Below are positions 1 through 7,820 of a stretch of DNA of 64,000 nt, piece after piece. The position numbers were made by a program, and so were the translations under genes. The first letter of the stretch is position 1. Every line of letters starts with the position of its first letter. The notes below the pieces were generated by a model, which was not told where the DNA came from, searched no databases, and saw nothing but the letters and a program-made list of their open reading frames with translations. The DNA is taken from positions 124,001 to 188,000 of the forward strand of contig JAIQFH010000006.1 of NCBI GenBank assembly GCA_020073385.1. The letters are read 5' to 3'. The DNA comes from Terriglobia bacterium. Its GTDB lineage: Bacteria > Acidobacteriota > Terriglobia > Terriglobales > Acidobacteriaceae.

Positions 1-1097
1 AGGTGCACATTAGCGAGCAGGTCAGAATCTGTTTTGGCTAGCAGGAATCCCGTTAACGTGGCGACCTGGGCATCATTGAACCTGTAATGAGGCATCCCCG
101 TCGGCGGATCATACACGCGCGGATTGCGTACCCAAGCCTGCAGCCACTCCGGCTTCACCTTGCTACCTATACGCGTGAGTTCCGGGCCAACGTCTCCGCC
201 TACGACATTTCCTGCGGCATTCTGCACGGCATGGCACGATGCGCAAAAGGATTCTCCGTAGAGGCTGGCTCCGGCAGTCGGATCGTTCGACGGCTTCGCC
301 GAGAGCGTAACGCTGTCTCCCGCAACCGGTGCGCTGTTTGCGATGAGAAACGCCGATATGTCGCGGGCATCCGCGTCACTCAGCTTGAAATTCGGCATCG
401 TCGCCGTCACCGCATACGCCTGCGGATCTTTCAACCAAGCGTAAATCCACTGGCGCGTGGTCTTATCCCCGATGTGAGAAAGCGACGGCGGATCATCCGT
501 AGCCTTCACCGTGCTGCCGTCGGGCAACTTCACCGCATGGCAATGTACGCATCCCGATCGCGAAAGCAGGTTGCGTCCCAGATTCAGTTGTGGCGTCCCC
601 GGCAAGGAGCCGCGATGACACTGCCCGCACGACGATTCGACGAACTTTGCCGGAAGTATCGGCTGCTCCCACGCCAAGGTACTGCTATGTGCCTCAGCAA
701 CCGTCGTGGCTGCGCCTTGTCCGCGATGGCAAACCGTGCATCCGAACTGATCGAGATTGTGTGGAATGACCGGATGCTTCCGGTAAGGTTGCTGAGCCAC
801 ATCGGTCAACGTGGGTTCCTTCAGTCCCACGTGGCAGCTCGTGCAACGGTCCACTACACCCAGGTCGGGCAGCCAGATCTGCTGAATGCCTCCCTGAAAA
901 TGCCGCCGCAGTGTGTTCGCCTCGCTCCGGTTGCGAATCATGCTGAGATAGCCGTGCTGATAATGCCGCCATTCGCTGAAGAAATTCTTTGCCGGCGCAA
1001 TCGCCATCGATGCCAGGAATACCAGGCTGACCACGCCGAACGCCCGCATACTATCTCCGAACAATTTCTGCCAGAGCGACCTAAGTTTCTCTTTCAT
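1..1097 (-). CDS. Multiheme c-type cytochrome, partial (runs off left edge)
   Basis: The frame opens at the ATG at 1097 and stays open to position 1 without a stop, so the C terminus lies outside the window. A short cytoplasmic start and one hydrophobic helix (about residues 16-32) precede five CXXCH heme motifs: CTSCH, CTVCH, CGQCH, CVHCH and CASCH. The first part resembles a membrane-anchored heme domain; the last heme sits in a mono-heme cytochrome c-like domain with a GMPHYRF-type methionine region. It is the last visible gene of the Rieske/cytochrome b operon, 37 bases after the cytochrome b C-terminal subunit, so it probably takes electrons from that complex, replacing cytochrome c1 or f. 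The family is certain as a multiheme cytochrome; the redox partner is inferred. Confidence 0.88.
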   Translation of the reverse strand, partial: MKEKLRSLWQKLFGDSMRAFGVVSLVFLASMAIAPAKNFFSEWRHYQHGYLSMIRNRSEANTLRRHFQGGIQQIWLPDLGVVDRCTSCHVGLKEPTLTDVAQQPYRKHPVIPHNLDQFGCTVCHRGQGAATTVAEAHSSTLAWEQPILPAKFVESSCGQCHRGSLPGTPQLNLGRNLLSRSGCVHCHAVKLPDGSTVKATDDPPSLSHIGDKTTRQWIYAWLKDPQAYAVTATMPNFKLSDADARDISAFLIANSAPVAGDSVTLSAKPSNDPTAGASLYGESFCASCHAVQNAAGNVVGGDVGPELTRIGSKVKPEWLQAWVRNPRVYDPPTGMPHYRFNDAQVATLTGFLLAKTDSDLLANVH

Positions 1098-1134
1098 GAT
1101 CGCTGCATCCCGATTTTGATAGTTACGATCATTT

Positions 1135-1890
1135 CTATGAACCCTGCCACGGCCAGACCCATGCCCAACCCGGCCCGCGGAAAAATGTTCCGATGGCGGT
1201 AAGCACCACCAGTTCGAATAAGAACCAAGTCATCACCCAGAACGAAAGCGGCCTGCCCGCGAGATAGCGCCGGAACGGCGAAGGCGATTGCGGCGAACTC
1301 TTCGACGCCAGAATCATCAGCCCGGAAATGATCAGAGTCGGGACAAGAGCTGCATAGAGCGGTTCTGCCTCTCCCTTGATCCCAAGCACGGCGTTGTACA
1401 ACCGCGACTTGAACAGAAGCAGAAACAGAGACAGTCCGCCCGCCACGCTATAGAAAATTTGGAGTCGCTTTTCACGGTCCTTTTGAAAAAGTCCCTCGGC
1501 TTCGATGTTGACCTTGAAGTAAGGAATGACGATCAGCGCCATCACCACCAAGCCGGGAATCAGCACGCCTGCCACAACTGGCGGAAAGTAATGCAGCAAT
1601 TCCTGCAGACCGAGGAAATACCAGGGCGCTTTTGCCGGATTCGGCGTGTGCGACGGATCGGCCAGTCCCTCAAGCGGGGCATTGAACAGCAGTGCGATCC
1701 AAATCAGCACGACTGCCAGCGTCATGATCGCTACTGCAGCTCGGAGCAACACTTCCGGGAAAGTCTGGAGCTGATCTTCGGTTTCCGCTTTGACCTGCGC
1801 CGAGGTGCGGCGCGTGATAAACACGATCCGCCGCGGAGACTTCTTGGCATTCGAGTCGACGCCTGCGATGAAGTCTTTGGAATCCGTCAT
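1135..1890 (-). CDS. Cytochrome b, C-terminal subunit (subunit IV-like)
   Basis: 251 residues with several membrane helices. The segment PAKAPWYFLGLQELLHYFPP, just before a long hydrophobic helix, is the PEWY-type quinol-site loop in its PxKAPWYF form, seen in split cytochrome b proteins of non-proteobacterial bc complexes. The gene starts 2 bases after the b6-like gene ends, as in petB-petD pairs. An N-terminal extension of about 30 charged residues precedes the first helix. It supplies the C-terminal half of cytochrome b in a quinol-oxidising complex in the cytoplasmic membrane. Confidence 0.9.
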   Translation of the reverse strand: MTDSKDFIAGVDSNAKKSPRRIVFITRRTSAQVKAETEDQLQTFPEVLLRAAVAIMTLAVVLIWIALLFNAPLEGLADPSHTPNPAKAPWYFLGLQELLHYFPPVVAGVLIPGLVVMALIVIPYFKVNIEAEGLFQKDREKRLQIFYSVAGGLSLFLLLFKSRLYNAVLGIKGEAEPLYAALVPTLIISGLMILASKSSPQSPSPFRRYLAGRPLSFWVMTWFLFELVVLTAIGTFFRGPGWAWVWPWQGS

Positions 1891-1892
1891 GA

Positions 1893-2684
1893 CTATTGCG
1901 CCTCCGTAGCGGCCGCTGCATCCTTGGAGGCAGCTCGCAAGGTCGCCGGTTCACTCGCATGGGAATAGAGTCCGCCGTCCTTGCGGATTCGCCAGAAGTG
2001 AATTGCCACAAAGAAAATCGCCGCCAGGGGAAGAATCATGCAGTGCAGCACATAGAACCGAAGGAGCGCATTGGCATTTACCGCATTTCCGCCCAGCAGA
2101 AGGAAATGGATCTTCTCCCCAACGAGCGGCACAGCGGATGCGATGTTTGATCCCACCGTAATGGCCCAGTAAGCCAGTTGATCCCAGGGAAGCAGGTAAC
2201 CGGTATAGCTGAGAAGCAGTGTGATCAGAAGAAGGACGACGCCGATTACCCAGTTAAATTCTCTCGGCGTGCGATAGGCTCCCCGGTAAAACACTTTGAA
2301 CATGTGCGCGAATACCAGAAACACCATCGCGTGCGCTGACCAGCGATGCAGGTTGCGCAAAAACATTCCCGACGACACCACGAATTGCAGGTCCTTGGTG
2401 TCGGCATAGGCCTGCGGCACCGAGGGATGGTAGTACAGCATCAGGGGAATGCCGGTCGCCACCAGGATCAGGAATGTTCCCAAGGTGAGAGTTCCCAGAT
2501 ACCAGGTCGCGCTAAAGCTCAGCATGCGCGTGCGCACCTTGGTCGAGAACAGGTGCAGGAACACGTTCTGCTGAATGGCCAGGGCGCGCTTCAGCGTGCT
2601 CGATCCGGTTCCGCTGCGGAAGATCGACCGCCAGACTCGTGTTTGCTGCAAGTCATCGAAATATTGGTCTACGGTTTTTGCCAT
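1893..2684 (-). CDS. Cytochrome b, N-terminal heme-binding subunit (b6-like)
   Basis: 263 residues carrying the heme b ligands: paired histidines in the [17 protein letters not shown] stretch and a second pair in [22 protein letters not shown]. The second pair is separated by 14 residues, as in b6-type proteins, against 13 in mitochondrial cytochrome b. The [15 protein letters not shown] segment is the family quinol-site helix. An amphipathic N-terminal region of about 45 residues precedes the first helix. It works with the Rieske protein and the subunit-IV-like protein, whose genes flank it in the same operon. Confidence 0.93.
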   Translation of the reverse strand: MAKTVDQYFDDLQQTRVWRSIFRSGTGSSTLKRALAIQQNVFLHLFSTKVRTRMLSFSATWYLGTLTLGTFLILVATGIPLMLYYHPSVPQAYADTKDLQFVVSSGMFLRNLHRWSAHAMVFLVFAHMFKVFYRGAYRTPREFNWVIGVVLLLITLLLSYTGYLLPWDQLAYWAITVGSNIASAVPLVGEKIHFLLLGGNAVNANALLRFYVLHCMILPLAAIFFVAIHFWRIRKDGGLYSHASEPATLRAASKDAAAATEAQ

Positions 2685-2699
2685 TCTGATTTCCTCGAA

Positions 2700-3191
2700 C
2701 TAGACCCTCACGAAGGAATCCCGCGCCAGTGGCGGAACGTCGGTGGAGCGATCAACCAGCAAGTCGCCGTCATCGTTGAGCCATACGCGTTTCCAAGGCA
2801 GCGGCTTGGGAGCCGGACCTTCGATCTTCTTCCCGTTCTGCTCGAACTTGCTGCCGTGGCACGGGCAGGCGATGATTCCCAACTCCTGCTTCCATGCCGT
2901 CATACATCCCAGATGCGTGCAGACCGCGCTCAGTGAGAAGTAGCCTTCCTGTGAATGGATGATGTAGATCCCGTTATTGACATCGAGCGTCACCGAGTCC
3001 AGCGGGTATCGGTCCGGCTTTCCCGCGTTGACCACCGGAGAAGGCTCGTAGAGTACGTTCGGCTCCAGATACTGATAGGAAAAAGCCGCGGTCCCGACAG
3101 CCGCGATGCTCAACGACCCCAGCCCGAGTTTGGTGAAGAACTGGCGCCGGCTCAGTTCACTTCCCAGTTCGCCCTTTTTTTCTTCCGCCAT
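2700..3191 (-). CDS. Rieske [2Fe-2S] iron-sulfur protein
   Basis: A twin-arginine-type N terminus (SRRQFFTKLG) followed by one hydrophobic helix is the usual Rieske anchor. The cluster-binding boxes CTHLGC and CPCHGSKF are intact, and PAPKPLPW is the conserved proline loop. I take the ATG at 3191 as start: it follows a purine-rich GGGGCA stretch and gives a normal Tat signal, whereas an upstream in-frame start at 3236 would add arginine-rich sequence and overlap the preceding gene. The protein would transfer electrons from quinol to the heme c subunit. Confidence 0.93.
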   Translation of the reverse strand: MAEEKKGELGSELSRRQFFTKLGLGSLSIAAVGTAAFSYQYLEPNVLYEPSPVVNAGKPDRYPLDSVTLDVNNGIYIIHSQEGYFSLSAVCTHLGCMTAWKQELGIIACPCHGSKFEQNGKKIEGPAPKPLPWKRVWLNDDGDLLVDRSTDVPPLARDSFVRV

Positions 3192-3204
3192 AAGTGCCCC
3201 TTGC

Positions 3205-5160
3205 CTACTTCTGCAGCCCCGCCCCGATTGCCGCAATCGAGATGAGCCCCGTCGGCTCTGCAGGAAGCAGGTTGTACGATTCCATCGTGATGGTGCCCAC
3301 CGGACATCTCATCGCGCACAGTCCGCACCGTATGCAGCGCGTCTCGTCTTTCAGCATGGCCGCGCCGGTAACAACGCCCAGTTCGTCGGCTGCCACTTCG
3401 TCGAATTCCACGCCGAAACACTCCTGGTTGTCGCGAATGTGATCTACGGCCTCCGGTTCAAACGAGATGCGATCGAGCGAAACCAGTTCCAGGCATTTCT
3501 CCGGACAAACATCCACGCACCCGCCGCACAAAATGCACATGCTGCCATCTTCCGGAGTTCCCTCGAAAATCGTATTGACCCAGCAGTGCAGGCAGCGTTG
3601 GGCCTCCGCCATTGCACTCGCGGCGTCGTAGCCAACTTCAACCTCAGTAACGCCGGTGCGGCGCTCCAGAGGCAACATCGGCACCGGTTGCCGATCGATA
3701 TCCAGATATCCCAGTGGCATTGCATGGCGCTTCAGCAACTCCACCTCGATCACCGGGTCCGGATGTTTTCCGCCTCGCAGATATTCGTCGATGCCGACCG
3801 CCGCACGCTTGCCGTCTCCGACGCTGTCAATGATCAGCCGTGGGCCAAACACGCAATCGCCACCAGCAAAGATGCCCGCAGCCGACGTCATCAGCGTCTG
3901 CGGGTTGACCGCGATCAGCCCGCGCGGAGAGATGTCAACTTTGTCTTCAGGAGTGAAGAAGTCAAGCCGAGGCGCCTGCCCGATCGCCATGATGACAGTG
4001 TCGCACTCGATCTGACTCTCGCTGTTCTCGTAAAACGCCGGGTTGAAGCGTTTGTTCTGATCAAATACCCACTTGGTCTTGAGTGTTTCGAGCGCAGCGA
4101 CCTTGCCGTCTCTCCCTACAATCCGCTTAGGGCCAAGGCCGGGATACATGATGATCCCTTCCTCTTCGGCCTCAACAATTTCTTCCAGAGCAGCCGGCAT
4201 TTCTTCGCGGCGTTCCAGACACACCAGGTCTACCTCACGCGCGCCCATGCGCAACGCGGAAAGCGAAATGTCCACCATCTCCTTGGTCGCGACTGCCGAC
4301 ACGTTCTCCGCGGAAGGCTCCGCATCTTCCACTCCACCCGCGTGCTGCTTGACAACTTCGCGCGCTGCCGAGCGTGCCACGTCCATCGCCACATTCCCTC
4401 CGCCGATGACGATGACTTTCTTTCCGATCGTGAACTTGTATCCCAGATTCACGTTCAGCAGGAAGTCAATTCCTTTGTGAACTCCGTCGAGATCGACGCC
4501 TGGGATGCTGAGATCGCGGCTGCGGTGCGCTCCCACGGCGATCAGCACGGCATCGAAGCCCTGCCGTCGCAGTTCGGAAATCGTAAAGTCGCGCCCGGCA
4601 GCGTGATTCAGTTTCAGCGTGATGTCGCCGGTCTCTAGAATCTCCCGGACCTGCGCCTCCACGACGCCTCGCGGCAGTCGGTATTCCGGAATTCCCAGAT
4701 ACAGCATTCCTCCCGCGACCGGTGCGGCTTCAAAGATGGTGACTGCGTAACCCATGAGCGCGAGATCGTGAGCCGCCGAGAGTCCCACCGGTCCTCCGCC
4801 TACCACCGCAACTTTGAAAGGGAGTTTATTTTGTCCACGCCCTTCGTTGACGTTGATGGGGTGCTTTGACTCAGGCCCGTACTGCTCGGTGAGGAACCGC
4901 TTCAACGCTCGAATGGAAATCGGCCGATCAATTTCACCGCGCCGGCACGCCGTCTCGCAAGGATGTGCGCAGACGCGCCCGCAGATACTCGCCAGCGGAT
5001 TCGGATCGCGCGCCAGCCGATAGGCCTCTTCGAATCGTCCCTCCGCAATCAGGCCGACGTAGCGTCCGGCATTCGTATGTGCCGGACAAGCCATCATGCA
5101 GGGGAAATTCGTGTGCAGCCAATCCGCGTCGACCTTCTTGTTTTTGAATCGCTTCAGCAT
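3205..5160 (-). CDS. FAD-dependent NAD(P) oxidoreductase with ferredoxin domains (glutamate synthase small-subunit/NfnB-like)
   Basis: 651 residues. The N-terminal cysteine clusters (CMMACPAHTNAG, ICGRVCAHPCETACRRG) and the first dinucleotide fold (VAVVGGGPVGLSAAHDLA) are typical of GltD-type proteins. A second nucleotide fold (VIVIGGGNVAMDVARSA) should bind NAD(P)H, and GIFAGGDC closes the FAD site. The C terminus adds two ferredoxin-like [4Fe-4S] motifs (CILCGGCVDVCPEKC and CIRCGLCAMRCPVG). It lies 13 bases upstream of the Rieske gene, so I infer an NAD(P)-linked module attached to the bc-type complex rather than a role in glutamate synthesis; no glutamate synthase large subunit is present. 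Anammox Rieske/cytochrome b complexes with NAD(P) oxidoreductase subunits are a known parallel. Confidence 0.85.
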   Translation of the reverse strand: MLKRFKNKKVDADWLHTNFPCMMACPAHTNAGRYVGLIAEGRFEEAYRLARDPNPLASICGRVCAHPCETACRRGEIDRPISIRALKRFLTEQYGPESKHPINVNEGRGQNKLPFKVAVVGGGPVGLSAAHDLALMGYAVTIFEAAPVAGGMLYLGIPEYRLPRGVVEAQVREILETGDITLKLNHAAGRDFTISELRRQGFDAVLIAVGAHRSRDLSIPGVDLDGVHKGIDFLLNVNLGYKFTIGKKVIVIGGGNVAMDVARSAAREVVKQHAGGVEDAEPSAENVSAVATKEMVDISLSALRMGAREVDLVCLERREEMPAALEEIVEAEEEGIIMYPGLGPKRIVGRDGKVAALETLKTKWVFDQNKRFNPAFYENSESQIECDTVIMAIGQAPRLDFFTPEDKVDISPRGLIAVNPQTLMTSAAGIFAGGDCVFGPRLIIDSVGDGKRAAVGIDEYLRGGKHPDPVIEVELLKRHAMPLGYLDIDRQPVPMLPLERRTGVTEVEVGYDAASAMAEAQRCLHCWVNTIFEGTPEDGSMCILCGGCVDVCPEKCLELVSLDRISFEPEAVDHIRDNQECFGVEFDEVAADELGVVTGAAMLKDETRCIRCGLCAMRCPVGTITMESYNLLPAEPTGLISIAAIGAGLQK

Positions 5161-5261
5161 CGCGGCACGCTATCCTCTTCCAGGCCGTACGCCAACTCTT
5201 TCGCACTGGGAAAAGTAATGCGGGGAGCAGGTATTTCCCACTTCCCCGCATCGGCTGCTCC

Positions 5262-5843
5262 TCATTTCGTCAGAGTGAAATCCGCTTTGCCGCCGCCGGC
5301 TACGGTGACTGGCTTGGATTGATTCTTGGCTCCTTCATGCCAGACCGTAACGGTGTAGCTGCCATCTGGAACATCTTTTATCTTGTAGGCGCCACTGTCG
5401 TCGGTCTCGGCGAAATAGGGCGTGGGACTGACCACAACGTATCCCGCCATCTCCGGATGTACGTTGCAGAGCACCGGCACGGCGCCCGGCTTATCGAACG
5501 TAAAGGAACGCTTCTCTCCCTTCGGCCACGTCCCCAGGTTGTGTCCCAACTTCTTGTCGCCGCCAATTGCTGTCCAAAAAACGTTGTGCTGTACCGTGTC
5601 GCTGTTCAGAAAATCCACGGTCGTGCCTTGCTGGACCACCATGATGTGCGGGGAAAACATCAGCCCCTTCTGGTCCATGACCGGATGATCCTTCGGAGCA
5701 GGAAACGTCTTGCCCGCAACGGTATCGACGTAAACCACTGACTTCCCCTTCATGCCGGTGACTTTACCTTCAATGTCACCTGCCCACGCCGCCATGCTCA
5801 ACGCGGCTACCACTGTCATCAATACGCATGCTCTGAATTTCAT
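5262..5843 (-). CDS. Secreted cupredoxin-like protein with C-terminal carboxypeptidase-regulatory-like domain
   Basis: 193 residues with a cleavable signal peptide (cut near AWA/GD). A blue-copper-like site is readable: His in DTVQHNVFW and Cys, His and Met in LCNVHPEMAGY, the type 1 copper ligand pattern. The last 50 residues (DDSGAYKIKDVPDGSYTVTVWHEG) are a small beta-sandwich of the CarboxypepD_reg type. It sits inside the respiratory operon and is a plausible periplasmic electron carrier or copper protein serving the Rieske/cytochrome b complex. Copper binding is predicted from ligand spacing only. Confidence 0.82.
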   Translation of the reverse strand: MKFRACVLMTVVAALSMAAWAGDIEGKVTGMKGKSVVYVDTVAGKTFPAPKDHPVMDQKGLMFSPHIMVVQQGTTVDFLNSDTVQHNVFWTAIGGDKKLGHNLGTWPKGEKRSFTFDKPGAVPVLCNVHPEMAGYVVVSPTPYFAETDDSGAYKIKDVPDGSYTVTVWHEGAKNQSKPVTVAGGGKADFTLTK

Positions 5844-5886
5844 TGTTCGTTCTCCTTTGCACTCCCATCGATAGATATTCAGTTAG

Positions 5887-7242
5887 TTAGAAAAGGAATC
5901 TCGCAACCAGATAGACTGTGTTGTTACCACTCGCGTTGCGGCCCGCCGCATCATAGTTCGTATTCCCGCCATTGAAACGAGTGTACCCCGTGTATTGCGC
6001 GGAGAGTTGCAGATTCTGCCACGGCCAGAATCCAAAATTCGCGATGTAACCTGAGCTCTTGGGGTCGCCATTCGCGCTTCCACTTATGTCGCTTTGTGGA
6101 TAGAGCAACGGATCGACCGTCCCGTTTGTGTCGAACCAACCGAATGTGGCCGAGTATTTGTTGCCGATATGGTATTCGGCATTGGCCATGAAGGTATTCA
6201 GATGGTGATTGCCCGGGGAAGCCGCTTCCAGAGCTGCCATGGCCGCCAGATTCGAATTCTCGCGAATGTAGGTGCCACGCAATGAAAGCACGTCAGTTCT
6301 GAATAGTGTCCGATCGATCTGCGCGTCTACAGCGTAGTCCGTAAAGTTGTCCTCCAGACCGGTGATCGCGCCAGGACTGGACCGCATGTGCATGCCGTAA
6401 GCGCCGAACTCGTATTGCGTTTTGCCCGTCAGTTGCTGATATGCCACACGCCAGTACGGTGCAAGGCCGCGAACGTTAAATCCGAAATCAGTGCCCGAAT
6501 TCGGTTGCGAAGCCCCAACGTGTTCTGACCGATAAAGCGTCGCGTCGAAGTACAGGTGGCTATTCCACATGGCATATCCGCCGAAACCCGCGACATCTTG
6601 GCCCAGACTGGTGAGGATTGGAGCAGCCGTCGGCGTAGGTGCCCAGTCATCCGAGACCCACGAATAGCCCCACGCTGGCGTGCTGTTCCACAGGTCCTCA
6701 ACCGTAGGGTTGTTGTTAACGTTCAGTCCGTACACCAATTCCTTACCACCGAGCGTGGTCTTGTTCGCATAGCGGACATCGGTGTTATCGATACCGAAAT
6801 GGTCGTCTTGCGTGTCATAGGTCACCTGCATGAAACTGCCGACATGGGTTGTCCAGGCTCCCGATAGAAACAGAGAGATGTCTTGCGGCAATTCAACGCT
6901 GCCATTTTGAGTTCCCGGCACCGGGGACTTTGTCGACGTAAATGAGGTTTCCAGCATTGCGGAGAGCGGCAGGGAAGCAAGAAGATCGAGCGCCGCCCGC
7001 TTCTTCCCGCCATCCGCCTTCACCACTTTGCTCTCATCCGCCTTGTCTACGTAACCGAGCAGTTTAAATCTCCGTCCCGCGGGATTCAGTTCCGGAGGGG
7101 TGTAGTGACATCCGCTGCAAGCTAACCCCGTCTGCCTCGCATAACTTGGCACCGCTTTCACTTGCGGCGGATTCACTACACTGAATGACAGCAGCATCAG
7201 GACCGGTACCACTCCAAGCAAAAAGATTCCCAGCTTCTTCAT
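5887..7242 (-). CDS. Outer-membrane beta-barrel protein with one N-terminal heme c motif
   Basis: 451 residues with a signal peptide ending near VKA. One CXXCH (TGLACSGCHYTPPELNPAGRRFKLLGY) follows at about residue 43, and about 350 residues of alternating, aromatic-rich strands end in ...VYLVARFLF, the terminal phenylalanine of outer-membrane barrels. It is the first gene of the respiratory operon. A heme at the mouth of a barrel suggests electron passage to or through the outer membrane, but no partner multiheme cytochrome of the MtrA type is seen here, so that role is speculative. Confidence 0.75.
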   Translation of the reverse strand: MKKLGIFLLGVVPVLMLLSFSVVNPPQVKAVPSYARQTGLACSGCHYTPPELNPAGRRFKLLGYVDKADESKVVKADGGKKRAALDLLASLPLSAMLETSFTSTKSPVPGTQNGSVELPQDISLFLSGAWTTHVGSFMQVTYDTQDDHFGIDNTDVRYANKTTLGGKELVYGLNVNNNPTVEDLWNSTPAWGYSWVSDDWAPTPTAAPILTSLGQDVAGFGGYAMWNSHLYFDATLYRSEHVGASQPNSGTDFGFNVRGLAPYWRVAYQQLTGKTQYEFGAYGMHMRSSPGAITGLEDNFTDYAVDAQIDRTLFRTDVLSLRGTYIRENSNLAAMAALEAASPGNHHLNTFMANAEYHIGNKYSATFGWFDTNGTVDPLLYPQSDISGSANGDPKSSGYIANFGFWPWQNLQLSAQYTGYTRFNGGNTNYDAAGRNASGNNTVYLVARFLF

Positions 7243-7352
7243 ACAAATTGCCTCCTAGTCATTAATTTGCGAGAGGTGTGTTGGCCTCTAGTCAGTACCT
7301 AAGGATGGGTGGAATACTAGAGTCACAGGTGGAAACTCTGCCGGATAGTCGA

Positions 7353-7379
7353 TCACAGTCGAATGTGATTTGAATCACA
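7353..7379. promoter_or_regulatory. CRP/FNR-family-like operator array, proximal to the cytochrome operon
   Basis: Three alternating half-sites at an exact 11-base pitch: TCACA (7353), TGTGA (7364), TCACA (7375). The last two form a perfect TGTGA-N6-TCACA palindrome, the CRP consensus, centred about 130 bases upstream of the cytochrome operon start at 7242. The surrounding 7243-7820 holds no gene I can support. Confidence 0.65.
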
Positions 7380-7629
7380 AATCTGAGCAATCGGCGCCGA
7401 ATGCCCTGAACGAGCCTACGTCGCGCCTGCGACGGCTGACCGCGCGTGTCTGAGTGCGTCGACTGGGGCAAGATCAGTCACAGTTGATTGATTGCAAACG
7501 AGTTAGGGCGGATTCAGAGGTGTCCGAACCCGCCTGCTCTCGCCAGCTGAATGAACTTTCCACTACCGCTTTCCTCTGCAAGGGGAGCCAATAGACGATC
7601 TGACCATGAGGAAATCTATTGGTAAACGA

Positions 7630-7656
7630 TCACATCTGGCTGTGAACTCGATCACA
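7630..7656. promoter_or_regulatory. CRP/FNR-family-like operator array, proximal to the histidine kinase gene
   Basis: It has the same architecture as the array 277 bases to the left: TCACA (7630), TGTGA (7641), TCACA (7652), with N6 spacers. It lies about 165 bases upstream of the kinase start. Extra isolated TCACA half-sites occur at 7323 and 7478. A cyclic-nucleotide or redox-sensing CRP-family regulator is the natural candidate; none is encoded in the window. Confidence 0.65.
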
Positions 7657-7820
7657 ATTCTGGTCGAACCAACGTAGTTCAGCCAGATTCTTGAGTATTC
7701 ATTGCAATCCTCATTAGGTATTTATGCAGATTACAGAACACACCTGTTTTAGCGACTCTCGTATCAACCAGAACAATCCAAACGACCTTCTAGCGTCTGC
7801 TTTCCAGAGCATTTGGAGGA

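Noticed and set aside
87-1202. Long plus-strand open frame
   Set aside because: It is antisense to the multiheme cytochrome; the arginine-rich translation has no family character, while the opposite strand shows five heme motifs.
3106-4638. 510-codon plus-strand open frame
   Set aside because: Antisense to the FAD/Fe-S oxidoreductase, which has clear nucleotide-binding and cluster motifs; the translation is Arg/His-rich noise.
5262-5843. Methylamine-utilisation protein name for the cupredoxin
   Set aside because: No methylamine dehydrogenase genes are present; only the copper-site pattern is supported.
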